From NCBI GenBank assembly GCA_963789565.1, contig CAWBKX010000002.1, positions 3,242,431-3,306,430 of the forward strand: a stretch of DNA of 64,000 nucleotides. Reading direction: 5' to 3'. The notes below the pieces were generated by a model, which was given only the letters and a program-made list of their open reading frames with translations, searched no databases and was not told the origin of the DNA. This document shows positions 8,266-16,940 of the stretch, one piece after another (position 1 is the stretch's first letter; each line of letters opens with the position of its first letter). Both the position numbers and the translations under genes were made by a program. The DNA is from CALAGB01 sp963789565. Lineage in GTDB: Bacteria; Chloroflexota; Chloroflexia; Thermomicrobiales; Thermomicrobiaceae.

Positions 8266-9978
8266 GTGGTTTACGCACCGGTCGGCGAAACGAGAATTGA
8301 TCCAATCACGCTCGAAGTCCTTTGGAATCGGCTCATTGCCACAGTCAATGAGCAGGCGGCCGCACTGATGCGAACCTCGTTCACTACGATCGTGCGCGAA
8401 TCGGGTGATCTGTCGGCCGGGGTGTTCGATACCCGCGGCTACATGATCGCGCAGGCGGTTACGGGTACACCGGGACATATCAACTCCATGGCCACCTGCA
8501 TTCACCACTTCATGGCTGTCTACCCGCCGGAATCGCTCTCGCCGGGCGATGTCATGATCACCAACGATCCACAGCAGACCTCCGGACATCTGCATGATTT
8601 CACCGTCATCACACCGATTTTCAAAGGCGGCAAGCTGGTCGCGTTTTTCGGGAACACCTGTCACGTCCTCGATATTGGCGGCCGTGTCTACGGAACGGAC
8701 GCACACTCCATGTTCGAGGAGGGCTTCTACGTCCCGATCACCAAGATTTTCGTGGCCGGCGAGCCAAATACCGAGTTGACGAAGCTCCTAGCGGCCAACG
8801 TGCGCACCCCAGAACCGGTTCTGGGGGACATTCACGCGCAGGTAGCTGCCAATGACGTCGGCGGTCGCCATCTTTTGGAGTTCATGGAGGAATTCGGTCT
8901 CGACGACTTGACCGCCCTCTCCGACGAGATCGTCGAGAGATCCGAACGCGCTATGCGTGCGGCGATCGCCGCCGTCCCCGACGGCGAATATGAGAACGAG
9001 GTCTATTCCGACGGCTATGAAGCACCGGTACTGCTGCACGTGAAGATCACGAAGTCCGGCGACTCGATGCACGTTGACTGGGCGGGCAGCAGCATGGAGA
9101 GCATTCGCGGCATCAACGTCGTTCTTAACTACACACATGCCTACACGACGTACGCGTTGAAGTGCGCTCTGGCGCCCGAAGTCCCCAACAATGAAGGCAG
9201 TTTTCGACCGGTGACTGTCTCGGCGCCTCCGCGATCGATCCTGAACGCGCTGCGTCCGGCACCGGTGGCAGGCCGGCACGTCATCGGTCACTTTTTGCCG
9301 GGAGCCATCTTTGGTGCAATCGCCGCTGCCTTGCCCAATCGTGTGATGGCTGAGGGAGCCGCGAATATTTGGTCGATGCAGTTCACTGGATCGAATGAGG
9401 ATGGCGATCCGTGGACCTACATATGGTTCTCCTCAGGTGGCACCGGAGCAAGACCGACAAAAGACGGCATCAGCGCGACGGCGTTCCCCAGCGGCGTGGC
9501 TGGCGTGCCGACCGAGGTCATCGAGAGCCTCTCACCGGTCGTGTTTCACTCGCGGGAACTGGTGATTGATTCTGGAGGTCCCGGTCGCTTCCGGGGAGGA
9601 TGCGGCCAGGAGATGCGTGTCACCGTGCGCACCGATCGGCGGTTCACCTTGTCGCCGCTGTTCGACCGCGTGAAATTTCAGGCCGCCGGATACGAGGGCG
9701 GGCAAGCGGGCGGATTCGGCGCTATCGAGGTGAGTGACGGCACATGTTTCGACACCAAGGGAGCGCGTGAATACACGCCAGAAGCGGAAATTACGTTCCG
9801 CCTGCCCGGTGGTGGCGGCTATTTCGAGCCAACCACACGCGACCCTCAGCATGTCCTCGACGATGTCATCGACGGCCTCGTTTCCGTCGAGGCTGCGGAG
9901 AAGATCTATCGCGTAGCGATCCGAAACGACTCGCTAGACGTAGATCTTGACAAGACTCACCAACTTCGCGGCCGGTAG
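8266..9978 (+). CDS. hyuB: Hydantoinase B/oxoprolinase family protein, HyuB-type subunit
   Basis: This is the partner subunit of HyuA. The family start IDPITLEVLWNRLIATVNEQAAALMRTSFTTIVRES is clear, followed by SGDLSAGVFDTRGYMIAQ, ITNDPQQTSGHLHDFTVITPIF and the C-terminal glycine-rich SGGPGRFRGGCGQEM and FRLPGGGGY. I chose GTG 8266 because GGAGGT lies 5 nt upstream and the family homology begins a few residues later. The reading frame is open further back and would overlap the end of hyuA, but that stretch has no conserved features. Length about 570 aa, normal for HyuB. Probably co-transcribed with hyuA. Confidence 0.88.
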   Translation: MVYAPVGETRIDPITLEVLWNRLIATVNEQAAALMRTSFTTIVRESGDLSAGVFDTRGYMIAQAVTGTPGHINSMATCIHHFMAVYPPESLSPGDVMITNDPQQTSGHLHDFTVITPIFKGGKLVAFFGNTCHVLDIGGRVYGTDAHSMFEEGFYVPITKIFVAGEPNTELTKLLAANVRTPEPVLGDIHAQVAANDVGGRHLLEFMEEFGLDDLTALSDEIVERSERAMRAAIAAVPDGEYENEVYSDGYEAPVLLHVKITKSGDSMHVDWAGSSMESIRGINVVLNYTHAYTTYALKCALAPEVPNNEGSFRPVTVSAPPRSILNALRPAPVAGRHVIGHFLPGAIFGAIAAALPNRVMAEGAANIWSMQFTGSNEDGDPWTYIWFSSGGTGARPTKDGISATAFPSGVAGVPTEVIESLSPVVFHSRELVIDSGGPGRFRGGCGQEMRVTVRTDRRFTLSPLFDRVKFQAAGYEGGQAGGFGAIEVSDGTCFDTKGAREYTPEAEITFRLPGGGGYFEPTTRDPQHVLDDVIDGLVSVEAAEKIYRVAIRNDSLDVDLDKTHQLRGR

Positions 9979-10354
9979 TTTTCGTGCCGTTCCCATCTCT
10001 CGGGATGTCGCCTTGATCGTAGCGCGTGTAATGATATTTGACACAACTGCAAACTCGATCAGGCGTAATTGTTACAGTGTGAGAACGTACACAAGCTTGA
10101 CAGACGCATTTATGAAACCTAGAATACGCGAGTTGTTTTTCGCGAATTCACGCCGGTGGTTGCCGACCCGCAACGGGCAGTGACGGCAGTCTCGCAATCG
10201 TGCATGCGCTGTGTGGCATATGCAGTTTACCGAGATCCTGAAGACGAGGAGGTGTTGAGGCCGGCCCCAATCGATCAATCTACAACTCGAGACCTTACGA
10301 GTCTAGATCCAAAGGGTTGTGGCATACGGCCACAATTGTAGGAGGAGAACCCGC
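9979..10354 (+). promoter_or_regulatory. Non-coding leader region of the peptide ABC operon
   Basis: This 376-nt gap has no convincing gene. It contains the strong promoter at 10097-10125, a transcribed leader of about 220 nt, and a hairpin at 10317-10335 (TTGTGGC / GCCACAA, 5-nt loop) ending 4 nt before the AGGAGG ribosome-binding site of the binding-protein gene. A small in-frame reading frame (GTG 10252 or TTG 10255, preceded by GAGGAGG, to TAG 10339-10341) ends inside that ribosome-binding site and could be a leader peptide coupled to the main gene. That is inference. Confidence 0.4.
10097..10125 (+). promoter_or_regulatory. Strong sigma-70-type promoter of the peptide ABC operon
   Basis: TTGACA (10097-10102, 6 of 6) and TAGAAT (10120-10125, 5 of 6) are separated by exactly 17 nt. 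This is the best-matching housekeeping promoter in the window and points at the binding-protein gene. Confidence 0.75.
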
Positions 10355-12280
10355 ATGGAAGACCAAGGCCTTCGAAATCTTTATGAGCAGGCCATGACCG
10401 GCGCGCTCAATCGTCGACAGGTGCTCAAACGCGCGGTCGCGCTCGGCTTGAGTGCTCCGGCCATCGCGGCGCTGCTTGCGGCGTGCGGCAGCTCGAACAA
10501 GACCACGCCGACCACCGCGTCCGCGTCGACCGCGACCTCGAGCAGCGGTGGCACCACACCTGCGGCCACGACCGCCGCGACGTCCACCTCCGCCGCGACA
10601 ACAGCCGCGTCTCCCGCAGCCACCACCGCTTCTACGACCACGGCCGGTGCGGGACGGGGCAAGGGCGACACCCTCAACCTCCTGTGGTGGCAGGCACCGA
10701 CGATCCTCAACGGTCACCTGGCCCAGGGCACCAAGGACTTCGACGCCTCGTGCGTCGTCCTCGAGCCGCTGGCCTGGTTCGACAAGGACGGCAACATTGT
10801 GCCGGTCCTGGCCGCTGAGATCCCCAGTCTCGACAACGGTGGCGTGGCTCAGGATGGTATGAGCGTCACCTGGAAGTTGAAGTCGGGCGTCAAGTGGTCG
10901 GATGGTGAAGACTTCACCGCCGACGACGTGAAGTTCACCTTCGAGTACGTCAGTAACCCTGACACGGCCGCCACGACCGCCGGAAACTTCAAAGTGATCG
11001 ACTCGGTGGATGCGGTTGACGCCACCACCGTCAAGGTCAACTTCAAGAACCCGACGCCGGGATGGTACGCGGTCTTCTGCGGCGCGTATGGCTACATCCT
11101 GCCGCAGCACATTCTGAAGGACTCGGTCGGTACCGCCGCCCGCGACGCGCCGTTCAACCTCAAGCCGATCGGCACCGGTGCCTATAAAGTGGATGAGTTC
11201 CAGTCGGGCGACCACGTCTCGTACTCGATCAATGACAACTTCCGCGAGGCGGACAAGCCCTACTTCAAGACCGTCTATCTCAAGGGTGGTGGCGACGCGA
11301 CCAGTGCGGCGCGCGCTTGCATCCAGACCGGCGAAGTCGACTACGCCTGGAACCTGCAGGTTGAGTGGGGCGTGCTTCAGTCGCTTGCAGCCGATGCCAA
11401 TCCGGGAGCACTCGTTATCTATCCCGGAACCGGTGTCGAGCGCATCCTGGTCAACCTGACCGACCCCAACAAAGACGTGAACGGTGAGAAGTCGAGCGTT
11501 CAGGCGCCGCATCCGTTCCAGGCGGACCTGGCAGTCCGGCAGGCCTATGCGCTGGCCATTCAGCGCGACACCATGGCGACCCAGCTCTACGGCGATACCG
11601 GTGTCGTGACCTCCAATGTCCTGACCGGTCCGACGGCCTTCGTCTCCAAGAACACGTCCTGGAAGTTCGACGTCGCTGCCGCCAACACCCTGTTGGACGG
11701 TGCCGGTTGGGCCAAGAGCGGCAGCACGCGCTCCAAGGGCGGCGTGGATATGAAGGTCGTCTATCAGACGTCGGTCAACTCCTTGCGCCAGAAGGAGCAG
11801 GAGATCGTGAAGCAGGGCTTCGCGCAGATCGGCGTGGATGTGACCATCAAGTCGGTGGATGCCAGCGTCTACTTCTCGTCAGATGCCGGCAACAACGACA
11901 CGGCGTCGCACTTCTATACCGACCTCGAGATGTACACCAACGGCCCATCGACACCATACCCGTTGGACTACATGGTCTCGTGGTGGGGTGATCCGTCGAA
12001 CCTGGCACAGAAGTCCAACTCCTGGGCTGGGAACAACACCGAGCGCTGGCAGAACGCCGACTACGACAAGGCGTACACTGCCGCGCAGACGGAGCTCGAC
12101 CCGACCAAGCAGGCGCCCCTCTTCGTCACCATGAACGACCTAGTGGTCAATCAGGTGGTGGAGATCCCGCTGATTCAGCGCAACGGCGCCTCCGCGGCCA
12201 ACAAGAAGCTGCAGAACCTGGCACTGTCTACCTGGTCATCGGAGCTCTGGAACCTGATGAACTGGACGATGGGCAGCTAG
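10355..12280 (+). CDS. ABC transporter substrate-binding lipoprotein, peptide/nickel (family 5) type
   Basis: This is a 641-residue extracytoplasmic solute-binding protein of the oligopeptide/dipeptide class, anchored by lipid. The N-terminus has NRRQVLKRAVALGLS followed by a lipobox LLAAC, so export may be by Tat (twin arginine) with lipidation on the cysteine. A Ser/Thr/Ala-rich linker of about 60 residues follows, then the binding domain with GMSVTWKLKSGVKWSDGEDFTADDVKFTFEYV, the SBP_bac_5 signature. ATG 10355 has AGGAGG nine nucleotides upstream. The two permease genes follow after a hairpin. ATP-binding subunits are absent from the window and must be encoded elsewhere. The ligand is not predictable from sequence. 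Confidence 0.88.
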   Translation: MEDQGLRNLYEQAMTGALNRRQVLKRAVALGLSAPAIAALLAACGSSNKTTPTTASASTATSSSGGTTPAATTAATSTSAATTAASPAATTASTTTAGAGRGKGDTLNLLWWQAPTILNGHLAQGTKDFDASCVVLEPLAWFDKDGNIVPVLAAEIPSLDNGGVAQDGMSVTWKLKSGVKWSDGEDFTADDVKFTFEYVSNPDTAATTAGNFKVIDSVDAVDATTVKVNFKNPTPGWYAVFCGAYGYILPQHILKDSVGTAARDAPFNLKPIGTGAYKVDEFQSGDHVSYSINDNFREADKPYFKTVYLKGGGDATSAARACIQTGEVDYAWNLQVEWGVLQSLAADANPGALVIYPGTGVERILVNLTDPNKDVNGEKSSVQAPHPFQADLAVRQAYALAIQRDTMATQLYGDTGVVTSNVLTGPTAFVSKNTSWKFDVAAANTLLDGAGWAKSGSTRSKGGVDMKVVYQTSVNSLRQKEQEIVKQGFAQIGVDVTIKSVDASVYFSSDAGNNDTASHFYTDLEMYTNGPSTPYPLDYMVSWWGDPSNLAQKSNSWAGNNTERWQNADYDKAYTAAQTELDPTKQAPLFVTMNDLVVNQVVEIPLIQRNGASAANKKLQNLALSTWSSELWNLMNWTMGS

Positions 12281-12312
12281 CGACCGCATAGAGCGACGTT
12301 TCTGCGAGTCAA

Positions 12313-12349
12313 CGACGACGGCGCGAGGAGTCTACCCGCGCCGTCGTCG
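12313..12349 (+). terminator. Strong hairpin between binding-protein and permease genes
   Basis: Arms 12313-12325 and 12337-12349 are perfect 13-bp complements around an 11-nt loop. There is no T-run after it, so it may act as a partial terminator or as an RNA-stabilising 3' end that keeps binding-protein mRNA more abundant than permease mRNA, as in many transporter operons. Confidence 0.6.
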
Positions 12350-12473
12350 CATTCAAACGGGCACGTTTCGGAGTCTCGCCATACTCGGGTGTTCGAACAG
12401 AATCGCCGTCAATCGCCGTGTCAGGATCGGCCGTTACACAGCCCAGACCATGAATTAGACGGCAAATCCAGGG

Positions 12474-12503
12474 GTGACGGTCGGACTTTGAGCATGATAT
12501 GAT
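12474..12503 (+). promoter_or_regulatory. Possible internal promoter for the permease genes
   Basis: GTGACG (12474-12479, 4 of 6), an 18-nt spacer and TATGAT (12498-12503, 5 of 6) lie about 110 nt before the first permease start. Confidence 0.35.
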
Positions 12504-12612
12504 GACCTTCATTGGCGAGTGATAATCGACGCACTCCGACGAACAGCCCGTCTCACCTTCAGCGAGTCGTCAGCATGCCTGACGGCAACACAAGTGGGGA
12601 GAAGATGTTTCG

Positions 12613-13572
12613 ATGACCAGGTATCTTATTCGTCGAATATTGGTGGCAATACCTACCCTCATTGCCATCAGTATGGTCATCTTCACGATTCTTGCGCTTG
12701 CTCCTGGCGATCCGCTGTCTGAATTCGCACTCAACCCTTCGGTTCCTCCCGCAGTACGCCAGCAGATTCGCAAGAGCATGGGACTCGACGATCCGATTCC
12801 AGTTCGTTACGCGAAGTGGTTCACCTCAGTTCTTCACGGCGACTTCGGCTACTCATTCCAGACTCGCGCCCCAGTTATGAAACAGATCAAGCAGCGCCTG
12901 CCAGTCACGCTCATCGTGATTGGAAGCTCATATCTGATCTCGATTTTGTTAGCGATACCCATCGGGATAATCGGGGCGGTCAAACAGTATTCGCTGTTTG
13001 ACAACATCGCCACGACCGTCTCATTCATTGGGTTCTCGTTACCCACGTTCTTTACCGGGCTGTTATTTATCATCTTATTCACCATCAAGCTCGGTTGGTT
13101 CCCAATGATTTATAGATCGAACATAGATACCCCCGGCTTAGCCGGGGCATGGGAGCACATTAAGCAGACTCTCATGCCGATCACCGTGCTGGCGCTGTTC
13201 CAAACGGCCACACTTTCACGGTACGTTCGTGCATCGATGCTGGAAGTCATCCATCAGGATTACGTCCGCACCGCACGAGCGAAGGGTCTGCATGAGGGTT
13301 CGGTCATCAACCGCCATGCGCTGCGCAACGCCCTCATCCCGGTCATCACCATCATCGCCCTTGGCGTTCCGGGTGTCTTCACCGGCGCCGTGGTGACCGA
13401 GCAAATCTTTCGCGTTCCAGGAATTGGGTCGTTGCTGATTACGGCGATCAACGCGAGTGATACACCGGTGGTAATGGCAATCGCGTTCATCTTCGCGGTG
13501 CTGGTCGTGATCTTCAATCTGGTCGCGGACATTCTGTACGGCGTGTTCGATCCACGGATCAAGTACTCGTAG
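12613..13572 (+). CDS. ABC transporter permease, DppB/OppB type
   Basis: This 319-aa membrane protein is the first of two permeases of a peptide-type importer. It opens with the family start MTRYLIRRILVAIPTLIAISMVIFTILALAPGDPL and has six predicted membrane segments. The EAA loop that contacts the ATPase is near residues 205-225 (YVRASMLEVIHQDYVRTARAKGL), followed by HALRNALIPVITIIALGVP. ATG 12613 follows GGGGAG by about 13 nt, a loose spacing. An ATG 8 nt earlier is closed at once by a stop. It pairs with the DppC-type gene 32 nt downstream. Confidence 0.92.
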   Translation: MTRYLIRRILVAIPTLIAISMVIFTILALAPGDPLSEFALNPSVPPAVRQQIRKSMGLDDPIPVRYAKWFTSVLHGDFGYSFQTRAPVMKQIKQRLPVTLIVIGSSYLISILLAIPIGIIGAVKQYSLFDNIATTVSFIGFSLPTFFTGLLFIILFTIKLGWFPMIYRSNIDTPGLAGAWEHIKQTLMPITVLALFQTATLSRYVRASMLEVIHQDYVRTARAKGLHEGSVINRHALRNALIPVITIIALGVPGVFTGAVVTEQIFRVPGIGSLLITAINASDTPVVMAIAFIFAVLVVIFNLVADILYGVFDPRIKYS

Positions 13573-13604
13573 GCCGCTGGGCTTGACAGTGAGGAGGGGT
13601 CCTG

Positions 13605-14567
13605 ATGTCAGAGGTCACTGAACAACGAGCCCAGTCATCGTCCGAAGCGGGCGCTGGCGCCGCGGCTCTTACCGAGTTGCGCTCGAAAAAAGCACGTTCA
13701 CTCTGGAGTGACGCGTTCAGACAGTTCAGGCGTCACCGCCTGGCTATGGCCGGGTCAGTCGTAATGATCGTCATTCTCCTGGCCACTATTGTCGGTTATC
13801 CGCTGTGGGGCCACAGTTACGCGTACTTCAGCTTTTCCGATTCCTATAAGAGCATCTCCTTTGCTCACCCCATGGGGACGGACGATCTCGGCCATGACGC
13901 GTTCGCGCGTGTCCTCTGGGGCGGTCGTGTGTCGATCGCAGTCGGGATCGTAGCCGCTCTCGTGGCCATCACGCTCGGTACGGTGGTCGGTGCGATCGCT
14001 GGCTACTTCGGCGGATTCACTGATTCGCTGCTGATGCGTATCACCGACATGTTCATTTCCCTGCCGACCCTTCCGCTGCTGTTGTTGGTCATCTATCTCT
14101 TCCAAGACAGCATGCGAAACCGGTTCGGTAGTATTTTGGGCACGTTCATATTGATCGTGTTCATTATCGGCGCGTTGAACTGGATGCCGGTGTCGCGACT
14201 TGTTCGTGGCTCGTTCCTCTCCCTCAAAGAGAAAGAGTTCATCGAGGCCGCACGGAGCGTTGGCGTCAGCACACCGTCCATTATCTTCAAGCACATCCTG
14301 CCGAACGTGTTGAGCCCGGTCATCGTGGCCGCTACGTTGGGTGTAGCACAGGCGATCATCACGGAGTCGACGCTGTCGTTCCTGGGTCTTGGTTTCCCGC
14401 CGGACACGCCGTCCTGGGGCCGTCTGCTGAACGATGGGCAGAACTTCATCCAGATCGCACCGTTGATGGTTATCTTCCCCGGTATGGCGATCTTCCTGAC
14501 GGTGCTCAGCATCAATTACGTTGGTGACGGATTGCGCGACGCGCTCGATCCGCGCCGTATGGGCTAA
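13605..14567 (+). CDS. ABC transporter permease, DppC/OppC type
   Basis: This is the second permease (320 aa) of the peptide-type importer. The N-terminal cytoplasmic segment (FRQFRRHRLAMAGSVVM) leads into the first membrane helix. The family motif HPMGTDDLGHDAFARVLWGGRVSIAVGI is present, as is the EAA loop (FIEAARSVGVSTPSIIFKHILPNVLSPVIVAATLGVAQAI) and the C-terminal SFLGLGFPPDTPSWGRLL. GAGGAGGGG precedes ATG 13605. The operon then ends at the hairpin terminator 14601-14631 without any DppD/DppF ATPase gene. Confidence 0.92.
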   Translation: MSEVTEQRAQSSSEAGAGAAALTELRSKKARSLWSDAFRQFRRHRLAMAGSVVMIVILLATIVGYPLWGHSYAYFSFSDSYKSISFAHPMGTDDLGHDAFARVLWGGRVSIAVGIVAALVAITLGTVVGAIAGYFGGFTDSLLMRITDMFISLPTLPLLLLVIYLFQDSMRNRFGSILGTFILIVFIIGALNWMPVSRLVRGSFLSLKEKEFIEAARSVGVSTPSIIFKHILPNVLSPVIVAATLGVAQAIITESTLSFLGLGFPPDTPSWGRLLNDGQNFIQIAPLMVIFPGMAIFLTVLSINYVGDGLRDALDPRRMG

Positions 14568-14600
14568 CCGTTCGATCGCTCGATCAAACTCGGACTCGAA

Positions 14601-14631
14601 AGGATGGCACAGGCATCGCCTGTGCCATCTT
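14601..14631 (+). terminator. Terminator of the peptide ABC operon
   Basis: A 12-bp perfect stem (14603-14614 with 14618-14629) around a 3-nt loop is followed by TT. An ATG at 14604 that opens the thrC frame lies inside this stem, which argues that it is not the real thrC start. Confidence 0.75.
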
Positions 14632-14666
14632 GCTGCAATAATGACCCACGGCTGAGAGGATCGTTC

Positions 14667-15929
14667 GTGTATCTTCGGTGTATGGACTGCGGTCAGCAAT
14701 TCCCCGCGCGTGGCGTGCGAACGCGGTGCGATTGTGGCGGCCTACTGGACGTCATTCTTGAGTTCGGTGAGTCGCTCTCGACGGCCACGTTTGACGTGCG
14801 CCTCGGCAGTCGCCATCCGCTGGATCGGAGTGGCGTCTGGCGCTTCCGCGAGCTGTTGCCGAGCATCCCACCCGAATCAGTGGTGACGAAACCGGAAGGC
14901 AACACGAACCTGTACGAGACTGCGCAGCTTTCCGCATATGGCGGTGTTGAGCGTCTCGTCCTCAAGCATGAAGGCGAGAACCCGACTGGATCCTTCAAGG
15001 ATCGCGGGATGACGGTCGCCGCCAGTCATGCAAACTGGGTGGGCGCGAAGATGGTCGCGTGCGCGTCGACGGGAAATACCTCCGCCTCCGTCGCGGCATA
15101 CGCGGCGCTGGCCGGAATACCGTCCATGGTCTTCATCCCAGAGGGAAAGATTTCCGCGGCCAAGCTCGGCCAGACGATTGCCTACGGCGCCAAGATCGTG
15201 CAGGTGCGCGGCGATTTCGACGCGGCCATGAAGCTCGTCGAGGAGGCGTGCGGTGCGCACGACATTTATCTGCTCAATTCGATCAATCCGTTCAGGCTTG
15301 AAGGGCAGAAGACGATCTTTTACGACCTTCTGCAGCAGCTGGAATGGCGAGTTCCCGATTGGGTTGTCATGCCCGGAGGGAACCTCGGAAACACCAGCGC
15401 AATCGGTCGCGCACTGTCGGATCTTGGTGACGCAGGTGTCTTGACGAAGACGCCGCGCATCGCCGTCATCCAAGCAGCGGGGGCGGCACCATTCTACGAA
15501 GCGTTCGTGAGCGATTTCCGCAGCTACGAGCCGGTCGAAGCAGTGACAGTCGCGTCGGCCATTCGGATTGGGAATCCAGTCAGCTATGCGCGCGCTCGCC
15601 GGTCGATCGAGCAAACGAACGGAGTTGTTGAAGTCGTCACTGACGACGAATTACTGGATGCTAAGGCGATGATCGACCGCGCTGGTATCGGCTGCGAACC
15701 TGCTTCGGCGACCACGCTGGCCGGGCTACGCAAGCTGACTCGGTCCGGAACGATCCCGAAGACCGCGTTCGTGGCCGGATATCTCACCGGTCATCTGATG
15801 AAGGATTCCGATGTCGTGATGGAGTACCACCTGGGAGTTGGGTCGGAAGGTCGACCGCTGGCAAATCGACCCATTGTGATCGATCCGACGCTGGAGGCGC
15901 TGGAGAGGGTTCTGGACGGTGCGATTTAG
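14667..15929 (+). CDS. thrC: Threonine synthase
   Basis: ThrC converts O-phosphohomoserine to threonine using pyridoxal phosphate. From GTG 14667 the protein is 420 aa. It opens with a zinc-ribbon-like segment (C5-x2-C8 and C21-x-C23), as in thermophile-type and archaeal ThrC. The PLP lysine is K111 in NPTGSFKDRG, and the phosphate-binding segment PGGNLGNTSAIG is further on. GTG 14667 is preceded by GAGAGGA at 6 nt. The frame extends back to ATG 14604, which lies inside the upstream terminator. The thrB start overlaps the thrC end by 11 nt, so the last two steps of threonine synthesis are made together. Confidence 0.93.
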   Translation: MYLRCMDCGQQFPARGVRTRCDCGGLLDVILEFGESLSTATFDVRLGSRHPLDRSGVWRFRELLPSIPPESVVTKPEGNTNLYETAQLSAYGGVERLVLKHEGENPTGSFKDRGMTVAASHANWVGAKMVACASTGNTSASVAAYAALAGIPSMVFIPEGKISAAKLGQTIAYGAKIVQVRGDFDAAMKLVEEACGAHDIYLLNSINPFRLEGQKTIFYDLLQQLEWRVPDWVVMPGGNLGNTSAIGRALSDLGDAGVLTKTPRIAVIQAAGAAPFYEAFVSDFRSYEPVEAVTVASAIRIGNPVSYARARRSIEQTNGVVEVVTDDELLDAKAMIDRAGIGCEPASATTLAGLRKLTRSGTIPKTAFVAGYLTGHLMKDSDVVMEYHLGVGSEGRPLANRPIVIDPTLEALERVLDGAI

Positions 15930-16836
15930 CGTCAAGGTTCCAGCATCGAGCGCCAACCTGGGATCGGGTTTCGACACGCTTGCGGTCGCGCTCAACCTCT
16001 TCACTGAGCTCGAGGTCGAATCTGGGGGTCAGGGGATCCGCATCGACGGCGGACCCGATTTGGCCGGCGGCGACAACATGATTCAGCATGGGATCGAGAT
16101 CGCCGCTCGAGACGCGCAATTGGTGGTGCCGAGCTGTTGGATTCGCGTGTCGTCCGACATCCCCGTCGCCCGTGGTCTCGGAAGTTCGGCGACAGCGCTG
16201 ATCGCCGGCCTCGTTGTCGGGAATCACTTGATGGAGCAGCCGCTCTCCGATCAGCGACTGTTCGAGTTGGCAACTGAAGTCGAAGGACATGGCGACAACG
16301 TATCCGCGTCCCTCTTTGGTGGGGTGACGCTCTCTCTTATCAGTGATCGGGGCGTTCTCTATCGACGAGTTCCGGTGAATGGCGATTTGCGCGTGGTGGT
16401 TTTCATTCCCGATGCGCTCGCGTTTACCTCTGACGCGCGCGCCGTGGTGCCTGCCAGCATACCTCGCAGCGACGCCGTCGCGAACCTCGGACGAGCATCA
16501 CTGCTGGTGCTGTCGTTGATGCAGGGGGATTTTGCGGCGTTCGGCGAGGCGATGCGTGATTCCATGCACCAGCCCTATCGCGCGGCGCTCTTCCCGCACG
16601 TCGAACCCATGATCGCAGCAGCGGCCGCGGCTGGAGCTCACGGTGCCTGCCTGAGCGGGGCTGGTCCATCAGTGCTCTCATTTGTCGATGCGGAAAGCGC
16701 ATCCGATGTCGCGGCGGCACTCGATGAAGTCGCAGTTCGCGTGGGTGTCCCGGGCACGGCTCGCCTGCTCGACATCGAATACGAAGGCGCGGCGATTCTC
16801 CAAGCGGTCGCACGACGCGAGAACGGCTTTCATTGA
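15919..16836 (+). CDS. thrB: Homoserine kinase
   Basis: ThrB phosphorylates homoserine with ATP and supplies the ThrC substrate. It is a GHMP kinase of 305 aa. Motif 1 is VPASSANLGSGFDTLAVAL at the N-terminus, the ATP-binding motif 2 is PVARGLGSSATALIAG near residue 85, and the C-terminal motif is GACLSGAGPSVLSF near residue 243. The GTG 15919 start lies within the last codons of thrC, with GGAGAGG upstream. The 3' end of this gene shares an inverted near-copy with the sequence just past its stop (16688-16869). Confidence 0.93.
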   Translation: MRFSVKVPASSANLGSGFDTLAVALNLFTELEVESGGQGIRIDGGPDLAGGDNMIQHGIEIAARDAQLVVPSCWIRVSSDIPVARGLGSSATALIAGLVVGNHLMEQPLSDQRLFELATEVEGHGDNVSASLFGGVTLSLISDRGVLYRRVPVNGDLRVVVFIPDALAFTSDARAVVPASIPRSDAVANLGRASLLVLSLMQGDFAAFGEAMRDSMHQPYRAALFPHVEPMIAAAAAAGAHGACLSGAGPSVLSFVDAESASDVAAALDEVAVRVGVPGTARLLDIEYEGAAILQAVARRENGFH

Positions 16837-16869
16837 TTGTCGCCGCGACATCGGAAGCGCTTTCCGCAT
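16688..16869. repeat. Inverted near-duplication spanning the end of thrB
   Basis: The segment 16688-16729 inside thrB and the segment 16828-16869 across its stop codon are inverted copies. The inner 29 bp match at 28 positions and the flanking 13 bp at 9. The arms are about 98 nt apart. The RNA could fold into a long stem that includes the thrB stop codon. Confidence 0.8.
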
Positions 16870-16940
16870 AGTGATGAGCGTTCTCGGGATGCCGTTACGA
16901 CAAAACCGCACGGCGAGGCGTGTGACCGCATCGGTCTTAC

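Larger units (their letters stand above)
12281..12612 (+). other. Intergenic spacer inside the peptide ABC operon
   Basis: This 332-nt gap between the binding protein and the first permease holds a 13-bp perfect hairpin (12313-12349) and a possible internal promoter (12474-12503). I see no gene in it. Confidence 0.6.

Noticed and set aside
10295..11512. 405-codon frame opposite the peptide-binding lipoprotein
   Set aside because: The Gly/Arg-rich translation mirrors the Ser/Thr/Ala linker of the real gene, and there is no start site or family motif.
14604..14666. ATG 14604 as the thrC start
   Set aside because: It lies inside the 12-bp terminator stem of the previous operon. GTG 14667 has a proper ribosome-binding site and gives the zinc-ribbon N-terminus directly.
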